From: Spirodela intermedia
Lineage: Eukaryota > Streptophyta > Magnoliopsida > Alismatales > Araceae
DNA: 64,000 nucleotides
Reading direction: 5' to 3'
Assembly: GCA_902729315.2 (NCBI GenBank)
Contig: LR746264.1
Coordinates: forward strand, 9,703,878-9,767,877
Shown here: piece after piece, positions 35,601-49,200 of the stretch
Numbering within the stretch: the stretch's first letter is position 1
How the letters are laid out: every line of letters starts with the position of its first letter
Program-made: the position numbers and the translations under genes
Notes under the pieces: generated by a model
The model's input: only the letters and a program-made list of their open reading frames with translations
Database searches by the model: none
What the model was told of the DNA's origin: nothing

Positions 35601-38600
35601 ACAGAGGAGGAGGATGGTGGTCCAATATGTATTGGGCGACTGAACTGGAAAATAGTCCTGATGATAGATCGGTCTGCATAAGAATGTACAGCTCTTGTTT
35701 CTTTTTGGTCTTTCAGTCATCTGGGCAACTATGATAATATGAGTTAATAATTTCGGTACCCATTCCAGATAGAATATTCTATTTAGTGGTATAAGATCTC
35801 TCCCTCCCTAGTCACCTGCATTCTATTCAATGCTTTTTTCTGTCGGGATAGCTAGACCCTTTCAAGCCTCATGTTTCCTCTTTGCTGCTTTGAAATCACG
35901 AATTCTCAAAACTTGAGCCGCTTGTATAAGTTAGTGAAACTAACTGTTTACTGATGTTTTAATCTATTCTACTTCTTGGTTATCTGCAGCATTCTTTGTA
36001 CATTATTTACATAGCCTCCGGTGTATTTGCTGCTGGGTGGATAGGTAAGATCAGATCACAAAAAATCAATATGCGTTGATTTATGTTTCGTTTGAAGCAT
36101 TCCCATAACAAACACTTTTTTAATCATGTAATAGAGGTCTCATGCTGGATTCTTACTGGAGAGAGGCAAACTGCAGTGATCAGATCGAAATACGTTCAGG
36201 TGTTACTGAACCAAGATATGAGCTTCTTTGACACATATGGGAACAATGGTGACATTGTGAGCCAAGTGCTAAGTGATGTCTTACTTATCCAGTCTGCTCT
36301 TAGTGAGAAAGTGAGTTTCTTATGTAAGTTATTACATGCAGAAAGTTTTTGTTCATGGAATTGAAATATCGTGTTTTATATGTAATGGTACTTTTTCAAC
36401 GTGACAGGTTGGAAATTATATCCATAACATGGCGACATTTTTTGGTGGTCTTGTTATCGGATTGATAAACTGCTGGCAGATTGCACTTTTAACACTTATC
36501 ACTGGTCCCTTTATTGTCGCTGCTGGAGGGATATCAAATATTTTTTTGCACAGACTCGCTGAAAATATCCAAGATGCATATGCAGAGGCTGCAAGCATAG
36601 CTGAGCAGGTACAGCCTCTCCGAAGAATGTTTAAATAATCGTATCTTTTGTTCTCGACTTTTTAAATTCTAAATTTAATGAATATTCTATAAGATACTCG
36701 AGGTTAGCTCAATGGTTCATTTTGATTTTGTTCAAAAGTTTCAATTTATATTCTTTCAGTTTCACTGATTTTGCATTTCTCAGGATGTTGATTTGTATTA
36801 TCAACCTATTTATTCCGTGTTACAAAGTTTTTTCAATATTTTCTGTGCCGACCACTGGATTCCCTTTGTAGGACTCTGGATCCTTTTTTTATCAAATTTG
36901 AAAATTGTCTATTCGATGGTTGATTAGGAGTCTGGTTGGTTCATTCTGGGTGAGCATGATGCAATTGCTCGGTATCTTATTTGGATTTTCCTTCTCATGT
37001 AGGCAATATCCTATGCTAGAACCTTGTATGCATTTGCGAATGAGACGCTAGCCAAGTATTCTTATGCTGCATCACTTCAAGCAACACTGAGATATGGGAT
37101 TCTGATAAGTCTCGTGCAAGGCCTTGGACTTGGATTTACCTATGGACTTGCTATATGTTCGTGCGCTTTACAACTTTATGTGGGAAGATTCTTAGTCACA
37201 CACAGAAAAGCTAATGGCGGTGAAATTATTACTGCTTTATTTGCTATCATTCTGAGTGGGCTGTAAGTGATCCAGACTGTTAATTGTGAATATTTTTGTA
37301 GATACTTTGTTCTGCAGCTTCCGTTGATTGTGATACCCTTCTTTTTCAGTGGGCTGAATCAGGCGGCCACGAACTTCTACTCATTTGAGCAGGGGAGAAT
37401 TGCTGCTTATAGACTTTTTGAGATGATAAGCCGTTCGAGCTCTTCTGTCAACCATGAGGGGAATGTCCCGGAATCCGTGCAAGGAAATATTGAGTTTCGG
37501 AATGTGTATTTTAGCTATCTCTCTCGTCCTGAAATCCCCATCTTAAGTGGGTTTTTCTTAACTGTGCCTGCAAGAAAAACTGTGGCACTTGTTGGCAGGA
37601 ATGGCTCTGGAAAGAGCAGCATAATTCCTCTCATGGAACGGTTCTATGACCCCACATTAGGTGCGGTGGAGAGATATGGCACCTCATTATCGCCCTTTTT
37701 TTTTTCTTATTATGCAGGTGGCATGTTGGAGTCATCGTTATTCCACACATATTGATGGAGTTTCCTTTCTTTTTTTACAGGAGAGGTTCTGTTGGATGGA
37801 GAGAACATAAAAACCTTGAAACTTGAATGGTTAAGAAGCCAAATAGGGCCTTGTCACGCAGGTGCCTGCTTTACTAAGTTTGAGTATCAGAGACAACATC
37901 GCTTATGGAAGATCTGCCACGCTAGATCAAATTGAGGAGGCAGCTAAAACAGCGCATGCACATAGCTTTATCTGCTCCCTTGAAAAGGGATATGAAACAC
38001 AAGTAAAGTTCACTGCCTGTTTCTATGATGAATGAATTGGAAAAACATTATGTAGCAAGAAAATTTCGAAATAAATATGGTTTTGCTCGTTGTTTCACAT
38101 AATGACAGAGAAATCGTTCTTGGCATTTCAGGTGGGTAGGGCTGGCTTATCACTAACAGAGGAACAAAAGATAAAGCTTTCAATTGCTCGAGCAGTACTC
38201 TCAAATCCATCTATCCTTCTCCTTGATGAAGTTACGGGTGGCCTTGATTTTGAAGCTGAAAGGGCTGTTCAGGAGGCATTGGATATCCTCATGTTGGGTC
38301 GATCAACTATAATCATTGCACGTCGACTGTCTCTTATTAGGAATGCTGATTATATAGCGGTTATGGAGGAGGGTCAACTTGTCGAAATGGGTACCCATGA
38401 GGAACTTCTAGCATCAGATGGTCTTTATGCAGAACTTCTGAGGTGTGAGGAAGCAGCAAAGCTTCCTAAGAGGTAATCCCCGCTATTTTTAATTAGAGAT
38501 GCATGATGATCTGGGATTGTTGTGATTTTTCATGCCTAAAATGAGAGTTATTTACAAGGGATTATCCCGGATCTACGCCAGGTATTGACGGTGATTCTCA

Positions 38601-41600
38601 AATATCGCAGAACAGAATGTGATACGATGAAATAGAATGCAATAGAAACAAGGACAGGGAACGGGTTTCCTAGTTCTAACGGTCAAAACGAGCCCTTTCA
38701 TTCAATTCTTCATTTTTTAATAAAAAAATCAATCAAATCTCCCCAAGTAGGATTCAAACCTACGACCAATCAGTTTTCATGCTGTTCTACATCAATATAC
38801 AGCACAGTAAAAGTAAAAAAAAAAAGAAAAACCGAGAAAGAGAAGATCTTGTTTTGCACTGATTGAGATTTTTCTCAATTTTTTCTTTGTTGCTAATTTG
38901 TATTCTTCTTTATTTGTTTAGTTTTTGTACTTTAATGCCGCTGGTTTCCACAGAGTTAAACATCTTATCCTTATTTTACAAACGTTTTACTTCAAAAGGA
39001 GTAGAAATGATATTGGGTACTACTATTCAACCTTGGCATCTGAGGCATATACCCATAGGCAACTATTTGATGTATAGTGCAGCTAGATACCTAGAGTCTG
39101 GAGCTTTCAATTGAACACACAGGCTTGGACTTTCAATTATATGAAGAACCTGTTACATTATCGTGCTATATTATCACGAATGTCATGTAAAGCAATACTG
39201 TCCAGACTCAGCATCCGTTGTATAGCTTTACTAAACGTCTTCGAGCTCCTTTAATCATTCGTGCACTGTTGCTCATGTGGTGTAGAAGCAGAACCGTTTT
39301 TAATTGTGTAAGAAAATGAAACTCGGCCTAATTATGTACGAAGTAAATGAACTAACACAAAATGTTAGAAGAAAGATTAAGTGCGGGAATACTCATTGTG
39401 TAGCTCTCAGCTAGGTGAAAATGGTTGTCATCTTATTTCTCTCATAGTGACCTCAAAAATCTATATCTGGAGGACAAGACGTGGTTTAATCTTGGGTGCA
39501 TATTTTCTGTCTATCCTACTTTGTTGGAGATCTCTGTAATTTTTAGTTTTGTTGGTATGATCGCCATTCCTTATACTTTTAAACCCTTTTTCTCCTTTTA
39601 CGTTGCACATTCATGAATTGGTAGTTCCTTCAACTCATTGTTGCAGGACATCTACAAGGAGCCATAAGGAGTCATCAGCCTACCAGAACGACAGGGAATC
39701 GTTCTTCCAGGAACCCTCTTCCCCAAGAATGATGAAGTCACCTTCTCTCCAGAGAACCCGTGGCGTCCACTCTGTCCGTCAGTCAGATTCAAACTCTAAT
39801 ATGTTGGAATCATCAGAAGTTCAGAGGCCACCATCCAATCAAGTGTTGGGAAACGGGGTGGAACCGCATGAAAAAAATCCTGCCATTAGAAGGCAGGATA
39901 GCTTTGAAATGAGGTTGCCAGAGCTTCCCAAAATCGATGTTCATGCTTTAGGACATCAAGCATCTAATGGCTCCAATCCAGAATCCCCGGTATCACCACT
40001 TTTATCCTCTGATCCTAAGAATGAACGTTCACACTCAAAGACCTTTAGCCATCCCTTATGTCAGTTTGACGACATGGCTATTGAACAACAGGACCCAAAA
40101 GATTCACAGCATCACGGGCCGCCGCCATTCTGGAGGCTAGTTGAGCTAAGCTTTGCAGAGTGGTTGTATGCGCTTCTGGGCAGTATGGGTGCTGCGATTT
40201 TTGGCTCTTTTAATCCTCTTCTTGCTTACACAATTTCTTTGGTGGTGATTGCATATTATACGCCCGGAAACCATGAACGGGATCACGAAGTAGACAAATG
40301 GTGCTTGGTCATCGCCTGCATGGGTCTAGTCACAGTCTTTGCAAACGTCTTGCAGCACTTCTACTTCGGTATCATGGGAGAGAAGATGACTGAACGAGTT
40401 AGGAGAATGATGTTCTCAGGTAAGATCAACGATTTGTCATTTCCTCTGCTATCTCGTGCGTGTTTTTTCTTTTTTTTTTTTTCCCTCTTATGCTCACCCG
40501 CTGTCATTCATGGTGTTCCAGCCATACTTCGGAATGAAGTAGGCTGGTTTGATGAAGAGGAGAACAGCACGGACAACTTATCCATACGGCTAGCGAATGA
40601 TGCAACATTTGTTCGCGCTGCCTTCAGCAATCGTCTCTCCATATTTATTCAAGATACCTCTGCTGTCGTTGTGGCCCTTCTAGTGGGAATGCTACTCGAG
40701 TGGCGTTTGGCACTCGTCGCCTTGGGAACCCTCCCCATCCTCACAGTCTCTGCCATCGCACAGGTTCTCATCTCTCTCTCTCTCTCTCTCTCCCCCTTCT
40801 TTACCTTAGAGCAGAGAAATGGCCATATTGAGATGATCTCTCTCTAAGGGTTATAATATGTTATCTTGAGAAGCCTAGCCTAGCCTAGCTAGCCTTGCCT
40901 TGCCTTGCCTTGGAACTGAGCCCAGCCGGCTGGAACTCTGTGGACTTTGCAGAAGCTGTGGCTGGCCGGGTTCTCGAGAGGGATCCAGGAGATGCACCGG
41001 AAGGCCTCTCTGGTCCTCGAGGACGCGGTCAGAAACATCTACACGGTCGTGGCCTTCTGCGCGGGCAACAAGGTGATGGAGCTGTACCGGCTTCAGCTCG
41101 CCAAGATCTTCACCAATAGCTTCATCCACGGCATGGTGATCGGCTTTGGCTTCGGCTTCTCCCAGTTCCTCCTCTTCGCCTGCAACGCCCTCCTCCTCTG
41201 GTACGCCGCCTTGTCCATACACAAGGGCCGCCTCTCCACCGGCCGAGGGCTCAAAGAGTACATGGTCTTCTCCTTCGCTACCTTCGCCCTGGTGGAGCCC
41301 TTCGGCCTCGCCCCCTACATCCTCAAGCGCAGAGAGTCCCTCACCTCCGTCTTCGAGATCATCGACCGGACGCCGAAGATCGACCCCGACGACACCGTAG
41401 GCGCGAAGCCGCCGCACGTCCACGGGCGCCTCGAATTCAAAGGCGTGGACTTCTACTACCCCACTCGCCCCGAGGTGATGGTGTTGAGCAACTTCAGCCT
41501 CAAGGTCAACGGCGGCCACACCGTGGCGGTGGTCGGCGTTCTGGGCTCCGGCAAGAGCACCATCATCTCCCTCATCGAGCGGTTCTACGACCCGGTCGCC

Positions 41601-42182
41601 GGGCAGGTTCTCCTGGACGGGAGGGACCTGAGGGACTACAACGTGCGGTGGCTGAGGAACCATCTGGGCCTGGTGCAGCAGGAGCCGATCATCTTCTCCA
41701 CCACTATCAGGGAGAACATTATATATGCCAGGCACAACGCGACGGAGGCGGAGATGAAGGAGGCGGCGAGGATCGCCAACGCGCACCACTTCATCAGCAG
41801 CCTGCCGCACGGCTACGACACGCACGCCGGCATGAGGGACGTGAACCTGACGCCGGGGCAGAAGCAGAGGATCGCCATAGCGCGGGTGGTGCTGAAGAAC
41901 GCGCCCATTTTGCTGATCGACGAGGCGAGCTCGGCCATCGAGTCGGAGTCCAGCAGGGTGGTGCAGGAGGCCCTGGACACGCTGATCATGGGGAACAAGA
42001 CGACCGTGCTCGTCGCCCACCGCGCCGCCATGATGAAGCACGTTGACCACATCGTCGTCCTCAACGGCGGCCGCATCCTCGAGCAGGGCACCCACGACGC
42101 GCTCCTCCAGATGAACGGCCTCTACACGCGCCTCATGCAGCCCCACTTTGTCAAAGGCCTCGGCCCCCACAGGTTCGTCTAG
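32654..42182 (+). CDS. ABCB20: ABC transporter B family, ABCB6/ABCB20 type, with apparent frameshift
   Basis: Full-size P-glycoprotein-type exporter of the plasma membrane; Arabidopsis ABCB6/20 are implicated in auxin transport. Exons: 32654-33037, 35990-36044, 36135-36310, 36408-36608, 37003-37262, 37350-37660, 37781-38002, 38132-38472, 39647-40419, 40522-40763 and 40953-42182. They sum to 4195 bp, one base more than a multiple of three. TMD1 precedes NBD1 with Walker A GRNGSGKS, a degenerate LTEEQ signature and Walker B ILLLDE. A Ser-rich linker carries SPSLQR and RQDSFEMRLPELPKID. TMD2 precedes NBD2 with GVLGSGKST (usually GVSGSGKST), LTPGQ and ILLIDEASS. LTEEQ/LTPGQ are usual for this subfamily. 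Near 37850 an extra C shifts the frame just before the NBD1 Q-loop; left uncorrected a stop follows in about 30 codons. Other exons are open and conserved, so a sequencing error or a recent lesion are both possible. The last exon is much more GC-rich than exons 2-9. ABCB6 and ABCB20 cannot be told apart here. Confidence 0.9.
38555..38800 (-). pseudogene. Plastid trnN-GUU fragment in ABCB intron
   Basis: At 38739-38790 the sequence reads as the reverse complement of the 3' half of chloroplast tRNA-Asn(GUU): CTCCCCAAGTAGGATTC, then AACCTACGACCAATCAGTT, with the anticodon-stem side damaged and the 5' half lost. The adjacent 38560-38735 stretch also looks plastid-like (spacer near trnN/trnR), but that part is from memory and less sure. 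It lies within the 1.17-kb ABCB intron 38473-39646 and cannot yield a functional tRNA. Confidence 0.65.
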
Positions 42183-42277
42183 GCAACGACATCCCCACCG
42201 GCCCTTCTCTCTGTAAATCTCTTCTCCTTCTTCTGCCGTCCTTTACTGGGTTGGTCCTGTTGCATTCTTTTGGAGGG

Positions 42278-42280
<3 letters not shown>

Positions 42281-42323
<43 letters not shown>

Positions 42324-42331
42324 TCTCTCTC
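42281..42331. repeat. (CT)n microsatellite in ABCB 3' UTR
   Basis: A CT run of about 20 units begins 100 bp after the ABCB stop. A (GA)n run of about 14 units follows at 42506-42533, so the two could pair in a transcript that reads through both. Confidence 0.9.
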
Positions 42332-42505
42332 TGGTTGCAGGTTTTGAAGATGCCCTCTCTGATGATATTATTTTGTCGATTTTAACTGCACCCTTTTTCG
42401 TGTCGAGGCTTGTAATTAGATGATTGCAGTAAAAAGATTAAGAATCCAAGATCAGCGAGATGATGTTCATGTCCATGGCCAGGAATGGAGTATGTTTCTA
42501 GACAT

Positions 42506-42538
<33 letters not shown>

Positions 42539-42750
42539 TGCGATGAAGTTTCTGCATGAAACGAGGCATGGGAAATGAGGCAATGATGAAGAACCTTACG
42601 AACTGCTCGTTCTTAAAGCCCTGCGCGGGCATGATTAGATGATGAAGCGCATGATTTATTTTTTTATTCTGATAAAAATGAGTTTTTTATGCACCGGGAT
42701 CTTCTGCTTACCGCAGTATGAAAGCACGTTTTTTAGCCCCCCTATACGTC

Positions 42751-42842
42751 GGCCCATTATCGTCATCTTGACGGCCCAAATATCGTCTCATTTTAAAAAG
42801 TCCGTTGTCCCCCACTTTGGGCCCATTCTTTAAAAGCCCATT
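42751..42842 (+). promoter_or_regulatory. Site II (GCCCA) cluster upstream of MON1
   Basis: Four GCCCA-type elements lie within 92 bp: GGCCCATT at 42751, GGCCCAAA at 42773, TGGGCCCATT at 42818 and AGCCCATT at 42835. They are about 390-480 bp before the MON1 ATG. Such clusters bind TCP factors in housekeeping promoters. A (GA)n run at 42912-42949 follows and probably lies in the 5' UTR. Confidence 0.55.
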
Positions 42843-42908
42843 AATGAATCGACAGCCGGCCTTCCCCTGGCCAACTACCCGTCAAGGAGTCTGCACCTTC
42901 ACCGTGCT

Positions 42909-42911
<3 letters not shown>

Positions 42912-42949
<38 letters not shown>
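42912..42949. repeat. (GA)n microsatellite, MON1 5' region
   Basis: About 18 GA units between the site II cluster and the MON1 start codon. Confidence 0.9.
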
Positions 42950-42951
<2 letters not shown>

Positions 42952-43229
42952 AGGAGAGAAGAGAAGAGAGAGGAACGACCGGTAAAGGACGGAGAAGACA
43001 CTGGCCTGCTCCCTCGCCGCGACTTCCACGGTGGAGGGCCGACTGCTCTTTCCCCTTCTGCCCACACGAGCGTCTAGCGGTCTACTGCTTGGAGGAGGGA
43101 GAGAAGACGGCGAGGGAATTCTCAGCGCCATCGTTCTCTCAGTCCCCAGCAGCCGAGCTGATTCTCATCCCCGCGGGGGGCCATTACTAGCTTATTGGCT
43201 AGTTTGTTGCTCCCATTCTTGCGAATTCC

Positions 43230-46200
43230 ATGGATCCCGATCCCTCTCCATCTCAGCCAGTTGACGGCGATGCGGACCAAATCCCTTGCTCCACGGTTGT
43301 CACGGAAGAAGATGGAGTTCGCGACCTGAGGCTGGATGATCCGGCTGATCGTAAAGGCACGGAGGAGCTGGAGAGCAATGGATCCATGCAGAATGAGTTA
43401 CGGCATGAAGGTGACATGGAGATCGTGGAAGAAATACCCCAGCGGGCGCAGGATTTGGTGGAGGAGACGGTGTTGGCTAGCTCCGAAGAAGTTTTGGGGG
43501 ATTCTTCTCGCGGGGCCCTCGTCTGGAGGGAGAGCTCGGATAGGGATGGAGAGGAACCTCCCAGTCCTAGCAGCAGCGGGTACGCTGGGGAGAGAGGCAG
43601 CAGCGTGGGCTCAAGCGAAAACGACGACATTGGAGATGTAGAGAACGGCTTCTCTGGGCAGGGAAATCCCATTGATGGTATCGCGTGGGGTACGGGGAGA
43701 AAGCATATCGGCGAGGTGCGTCCCCCAGAAATTTGTTTAGATACCTCCCCTCTTCAAATAAAGGGTACAAAGCTGCAGAATAGCGGTTGTCTCGAGAAAT
43801 CCAACGCATGCAACTCTAAATTGATTTCACATTTGTCACTTTTTTTTCGTAATTTGACCATAGAATTTCTTCCCATCTCACTGGGAGATATTCCAGAAAG
43901 ATATCTCTCAGTATCTTCGATGCTGATAATGGCAATTGCACGCATGGAACGCCATTTTTTGGCAGTTCCCTCAAACTATTTACCGAAGTAATTGCATTTA
44001 TTCGAACATTAGAACGTTATTGAACGCTCTTCAGACAAGCTATGATTGTTTTCTTCACCAGTGCCAGTTATTCGTCGTACCTAGGAACATATGGACTCAG
44101 AAACATCTGTGTAGCTTTTTCTTCCAATTCTGGAACACATTTTTCTAAAAAAAGTATCCATCATTAATTCGTTGGTTTTTTGGTGGTGTTGTAATGACAT
44201 GAAGTTGGTTTTCATGATGCTGTGCAGGATGAAGCCTCAGTTTCATGGAGAAAGCGGAAAAAACACTTCTTTGTTTTGAGCCACTCTGGAAAGCCCATAT
44301 ACTCTAGGTTTACTTCTGGCTAAGTGCTGGTCGTTTTGGACAGCTGTTATTTCTCAATGCAAGATGCGGCAGTTTTTATTTATGAGATACCTGATGCATT
44401 TCTAGGTATGGGGATGAACATAAGCTTGCCGGATTTTCTGCGACCCTGCAAGCAATCATATCCTTCGTGGAGAACAGGTACAATGATTGAGAACGCTATG
44501 AGCTTCTTCTAGTTGAAATTTGATTGGCTTTGTATGTCTCATTACTCTTTCTTGTCGACATCTTTTCAGTGGAGACTGTGTCCAATTAGTAAGGGCTGGG
44601 AACCATCAGGTATGCTTGCATCTCCTTGTATTTGCCTGTCAATGTATGTTTTTTCCTTTTCGCTCAAATGTTCACCTGCCGGAACCTTTTTGTTATATGA
44701 TGATCTTTCCTTTTCTGTTTTGCCAAAGTTAAGGAACAGAAAGAAAATAATAAGAATTTTTTTTATCTACTGAATAAAGCTAAAGTAAAATTATATGTAT
44801 TCGAAGTTGATTTTCTTGGTTAGACCCGCTAAAAGGGGTACTCTGCATTTGGGCCATAGGAAAATTTGAGGTTTTCTGAGATTTCAAGTACTATAAGGTT
44901 CCTCTCCATTTAAATTGCCAAAAGAGTAATTTGTCCATTTCATTTTTGAGGTTTCAAAAAAAGGGTGGTGAAATACATATAATTCTTGGATGGAAATTGA
45001 AAAGGGATGTAGCTACAGTTCCTTGGAAATGTTAAGATCTTTTTCGCAAGAAGAACGGGTGATCCGTATCATCTTGATATAGTTCAGCTTCCAAGTTTAA
45101 AATGGCGCACTGCATTTCTTAAGGCTGGCAGAACGGTGACCTGCTTTACTATGGCGAGGAGTAGCTTAGTTTTGCCTAAGATTTTAACAAAAAAATGATA
45201 GACAATGTTTATGTCTCATATCTTGTCAAGTTGATATTCAACCATTTGTTGATTATTTAGAATTAATCAATATAGCGAACATACAGGCATATTGTAGTCC
45301 TATGCGTAAAATACGATATTGCATGGAATCATTTCCTTAATTTTACAAGGATTACTTTGAGAATGAAACATATAATGCAACAGAGTATTTTGAGACTCTT
45401 CTGCATCCTATACAGCGTTTAAACTGTTCAGAATTTTAAAAAAATGATAGAAACTTCATTGCACCCATTTAACCAGGATTTAGTTTCATGAATCCTATGT
45501 ATAAAATAGGATGCCACGTGATTGGAGGGTTTTAATTCACACTTTTCTGGCTCCAAGCCTCTAAAAAATTGGTCAATTGCTACAGTATTATCTTAAGTGC
45601 ATGCTCCAATTTTTAGATTTAATCATTTTTCTGTGCAATTACAGAAAATGATCTTTTGTTAACTAAGACATTTTGAACATGAACTTACATTATTTCAAAA
45701 AAGTATCACATTTTGAAAATGTTATGCCTTATTTAGTTCAATTTTTAGGAAATGCAATTCATTTTGACCAGCTCAGCTAGAGTAGTCTTGAATTTTAATT
45801 CTAAGAAAATTTTCAGCACTGCATCTGGGTATCCTGGTACATTTTGATTGCTGACTTCAGATATCACATGGCAGGTAGTTTTTCTTGTTAAAGGTCCAAT
45901 ATACTTAGTCTGCATAAGCTGTACAGAAGAGACGAATGAGGCGTTAAGGGGACAACTAGAGCTGATCTATGGTCAGGTATCTCCATATCTATACAAATGA
46001 AAGAAAGTTTTTATACTAGAATGGAGCTAAACATGTCTCTGTATGAACAACGTTTAGTGGACTGTTTTCACTATTCATTGTATTTCTTCTGATATAAGAT
46101 ATAAGTCAAACAGTGGTTTATATTCCTTTGCCAGCATAGTATTCCCTTCTACCGGAGCAGTAATCTTCTATTGTCGTAATTCCTTTATATATTTTGCAGA

Positions 46201-49200
46201 TGCTCGTTATCTTAACAAAGTCAGTTAATCGATGTTTTGAAAGGAATCCAAAGTTTGACATGACTCCGTTGCTTGGTGGAACTGATGACGTATTCTCATC
46301 ACTGATCCATGCTTTCAGTTGGTAGGTATCCTTGTATTTTTTTTTTGTTATTTCTACTATCATCCCCACAAGTGCAATGATTCACCATTGTAATTTTTCC
46401 GCAGGCTTAGTGCTGCCGATTACCTTATGTGTATAGTTTCTTCCCTTTTTCAAGTTTGAAACACTAGCCTTGTGTAAACAACAGCTGGAAAGTATTCTTA
46501 GTTTCAATTTGCCGGTTATTTTTTTATTCCTTTTTAGATCATACCAGTTTTCCAGCGAGCTTCTTTTTATCTTCAGTCATCTCCAATTGTTGCTTTTAAA
46601 TTTCCATCATCTTAAGGGTTTGGATGCGCTAATTTTTCGGGTCTAATCTAGGATTTCCTCTCTTCAGTTAGGAAGTGAAAGATTTACATTGGATATTCCC
46701 CCAAAAAATGGCAGAATAGAAGTTCCTGGGAATGATTTGATATATTGACATGTCAATCTGGGCTCGGTTTTGGGGGTGGACTTAGGCTTTGAATTGATTT
46801 TGCAATTTTGACTGTCAACCTTCTGTGGAACAGTGACAATGATGGGATTACGAAGCTGAGCCTAGCTGATGTAATTGCTCACTGGAGTCTGGTCGAGTAC
46901 CCCAGTTCAGATTACCTATATTTTCTAAACCTACCCTATTAATCATTTTCATAATCTCAAGGTTTTCTTGAACACGGAGCTGCCATTTTAATGGGTTTTT
47001 GGGGAGAGTGCTTGTAGTGGACAGGTGAAGGAACTTGATGGGAGCGGGGGACGGGGGGGGGGGTTGTTATTGAGTAGGGTTTTGCAATAGGATGGGAAAA
47101 GTGATTTGCGCTGACTAATAGAATGACCTTAGAAATAGCCAGGACAGTAAATGTGCCAGAATATCCAAATACCAGAACTTGAGATTTGATGCCCAATTTG
47201 ATCCGCGTCAGGTTCTCTAAAGATACTTGTTTTGTTTCCTTTTGTAGATCTTACCATCTTCTTCAGATTGATGGTTGTCTTCCCAGAATTTATTTATGGC
47301 TGGTATAGCGAACGGTATTTCTCACGTGAAATTTTGTGGTTCAGGCTCCCAAAGGGCGTTTCGGTTTAGATGGTTGATTAGGACGGATAATTTTCTCTAA
47401 GGCAATCAGGTTCAGTGGTTGTAATTAGAACGGTTTTCGGTGTTTGTTTAAGAGGTGTCTTTTTGGAATAATGGAGCGTATTTTAACCAGCAGTCCCTTC
47501 CAGGATTGGTGGTTTATCCCACAAGCGAAGAGGTCGTCTGGGTATTTATCATCGCTTGGATAATTAGTTATCTTCGATAAGAAAAGGAGCCTTGAATGTC
47601 GCTTAGAATGAGATTATTGTTGGTTCCTTTCCTGGTAGTTTCGTGTACTCGTCATTCAAAAGTAGGTTAAAAAAATGTCTGCATGCACCACCATGGTAGC
47701 AAGAGAAACAAGCATCAATTGTTGGTCAACGTTTAGTTCTCTTCTTCAACCAAAAATTATACGTTAGTTGCCTTGGTTTATTATTTTCACTGGTTATGCT
47801 TAAATAATGTGTTCTACTATTTAGGAGTCCTGCTGTCACGTAAAATCTAGCATTCATTTCACTACCTCAGCGGATGTTGGCCTTTGTCTACTTGGTTTAA
47901 CTTTTGCAAGTTTGATAATTTCTCTGTTGTGCTTGGACTAACACACACTAAGACCAGCTGAGATGGGCTTTTTAGAAGGAATACATAATTGTCAGCAGGA
48001 TTTCAAGACTGAGTTTTATGAGTCAGAGCCATTCACATTCTCTTCAATTCTTGATCTGACACCCAGTCAGCAGCATCATGTTGAGCACAAAAGTTCTCTT
48101 TACAGTGTTTTAAAAATTCAAATTGAAGATGGGTTTGCTGTTTTATTAGTCATTTAATGAACATGCAGATAAATTGATTCATTTTTCAGGAATCCTGCGA
48201 CATTTCTCCATGCTTATACATGCCTTCCTCTTGCATATTCGACAAGACAAGCTGCTGGGGCTATACTGCAAGATGTTGCTGATTCTGGAGTCTTGTTTGC
48301 AATTTTGATGTGCAAGCATAAGGTGTGTCACGCGAAGCTTATGTTCTAGACGATGCATCTGATATATTTTATTCGGACGCGATTGCTTGTTGGAACTAAA
48401 TTAGAATTTATTCTTGTAGGTTATCAGCCTTGTAGGAGCTCAGAAGGCATCTCTCCGTCCTGATGATGTGCTCCTGCTTTCAAATTTTGTATTGTCATCT
48501 GAATCTTTTAGGCAAGTTCATGTTGCTTCTTTATTTCTTTCTTTAACTTGTTGTATACTGTCTCATTCCTCCATCAGCATGCTGAAGAACATAGAGATCT
48601 TTGTTCAAAGCGTAACCGTCTGATGTGTTCCATCATAGTACTCGGTCATGTTTGACAAAATTCCGCAGCATTTACCATTATTCATTTTATTGAGTGGATT
48701 TTCGTTGAGATGGTGTTTTAATAATCCTTGCCCAATGAATGATCACAACCAGTGTGTGGATGTAATTTGCCTGTCTCAGTGCACCTGTAGTCATATCCGA
48801 GCAAAGTTGAACTCCAATTCGAGTGCATGTTGTTCATGCGCGAAACCAAAATTCGTTTGTTATTAAATATGCAATATATTCATTTCATACTAAATCATCT
48901 TCTCAGAAACTTTTTATTTTGCATTAGTATTTTCATTGCATATTTTACTTTATCTTATGAACATTTATTTGTATAAGTTTAGCATTATGTGGACATATAT
49001 TTCATCTTATTTATCACTTATTAAATAAATACTTTACAATAATTTCGCATATATATTAAATTAGGTATCCCTACAATGCTAGCTAGTTCGTCACCTTGTC
49101 ACTTAGGCAATAAGGTGATGGAAGCATTGCTTGGTCATCATAGAAGCCTTACTTTGAGTTATATTGTATTAATCCGCGATTTGTATCATATTTTGGATAC

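Noticed and set aside
40875-42170. 431-codon minus-strand open frame over the last ABCB exon
   Set aside because: Shadow of the GC-rich NBD2 exon; the plus strand carries all ABC motifs.
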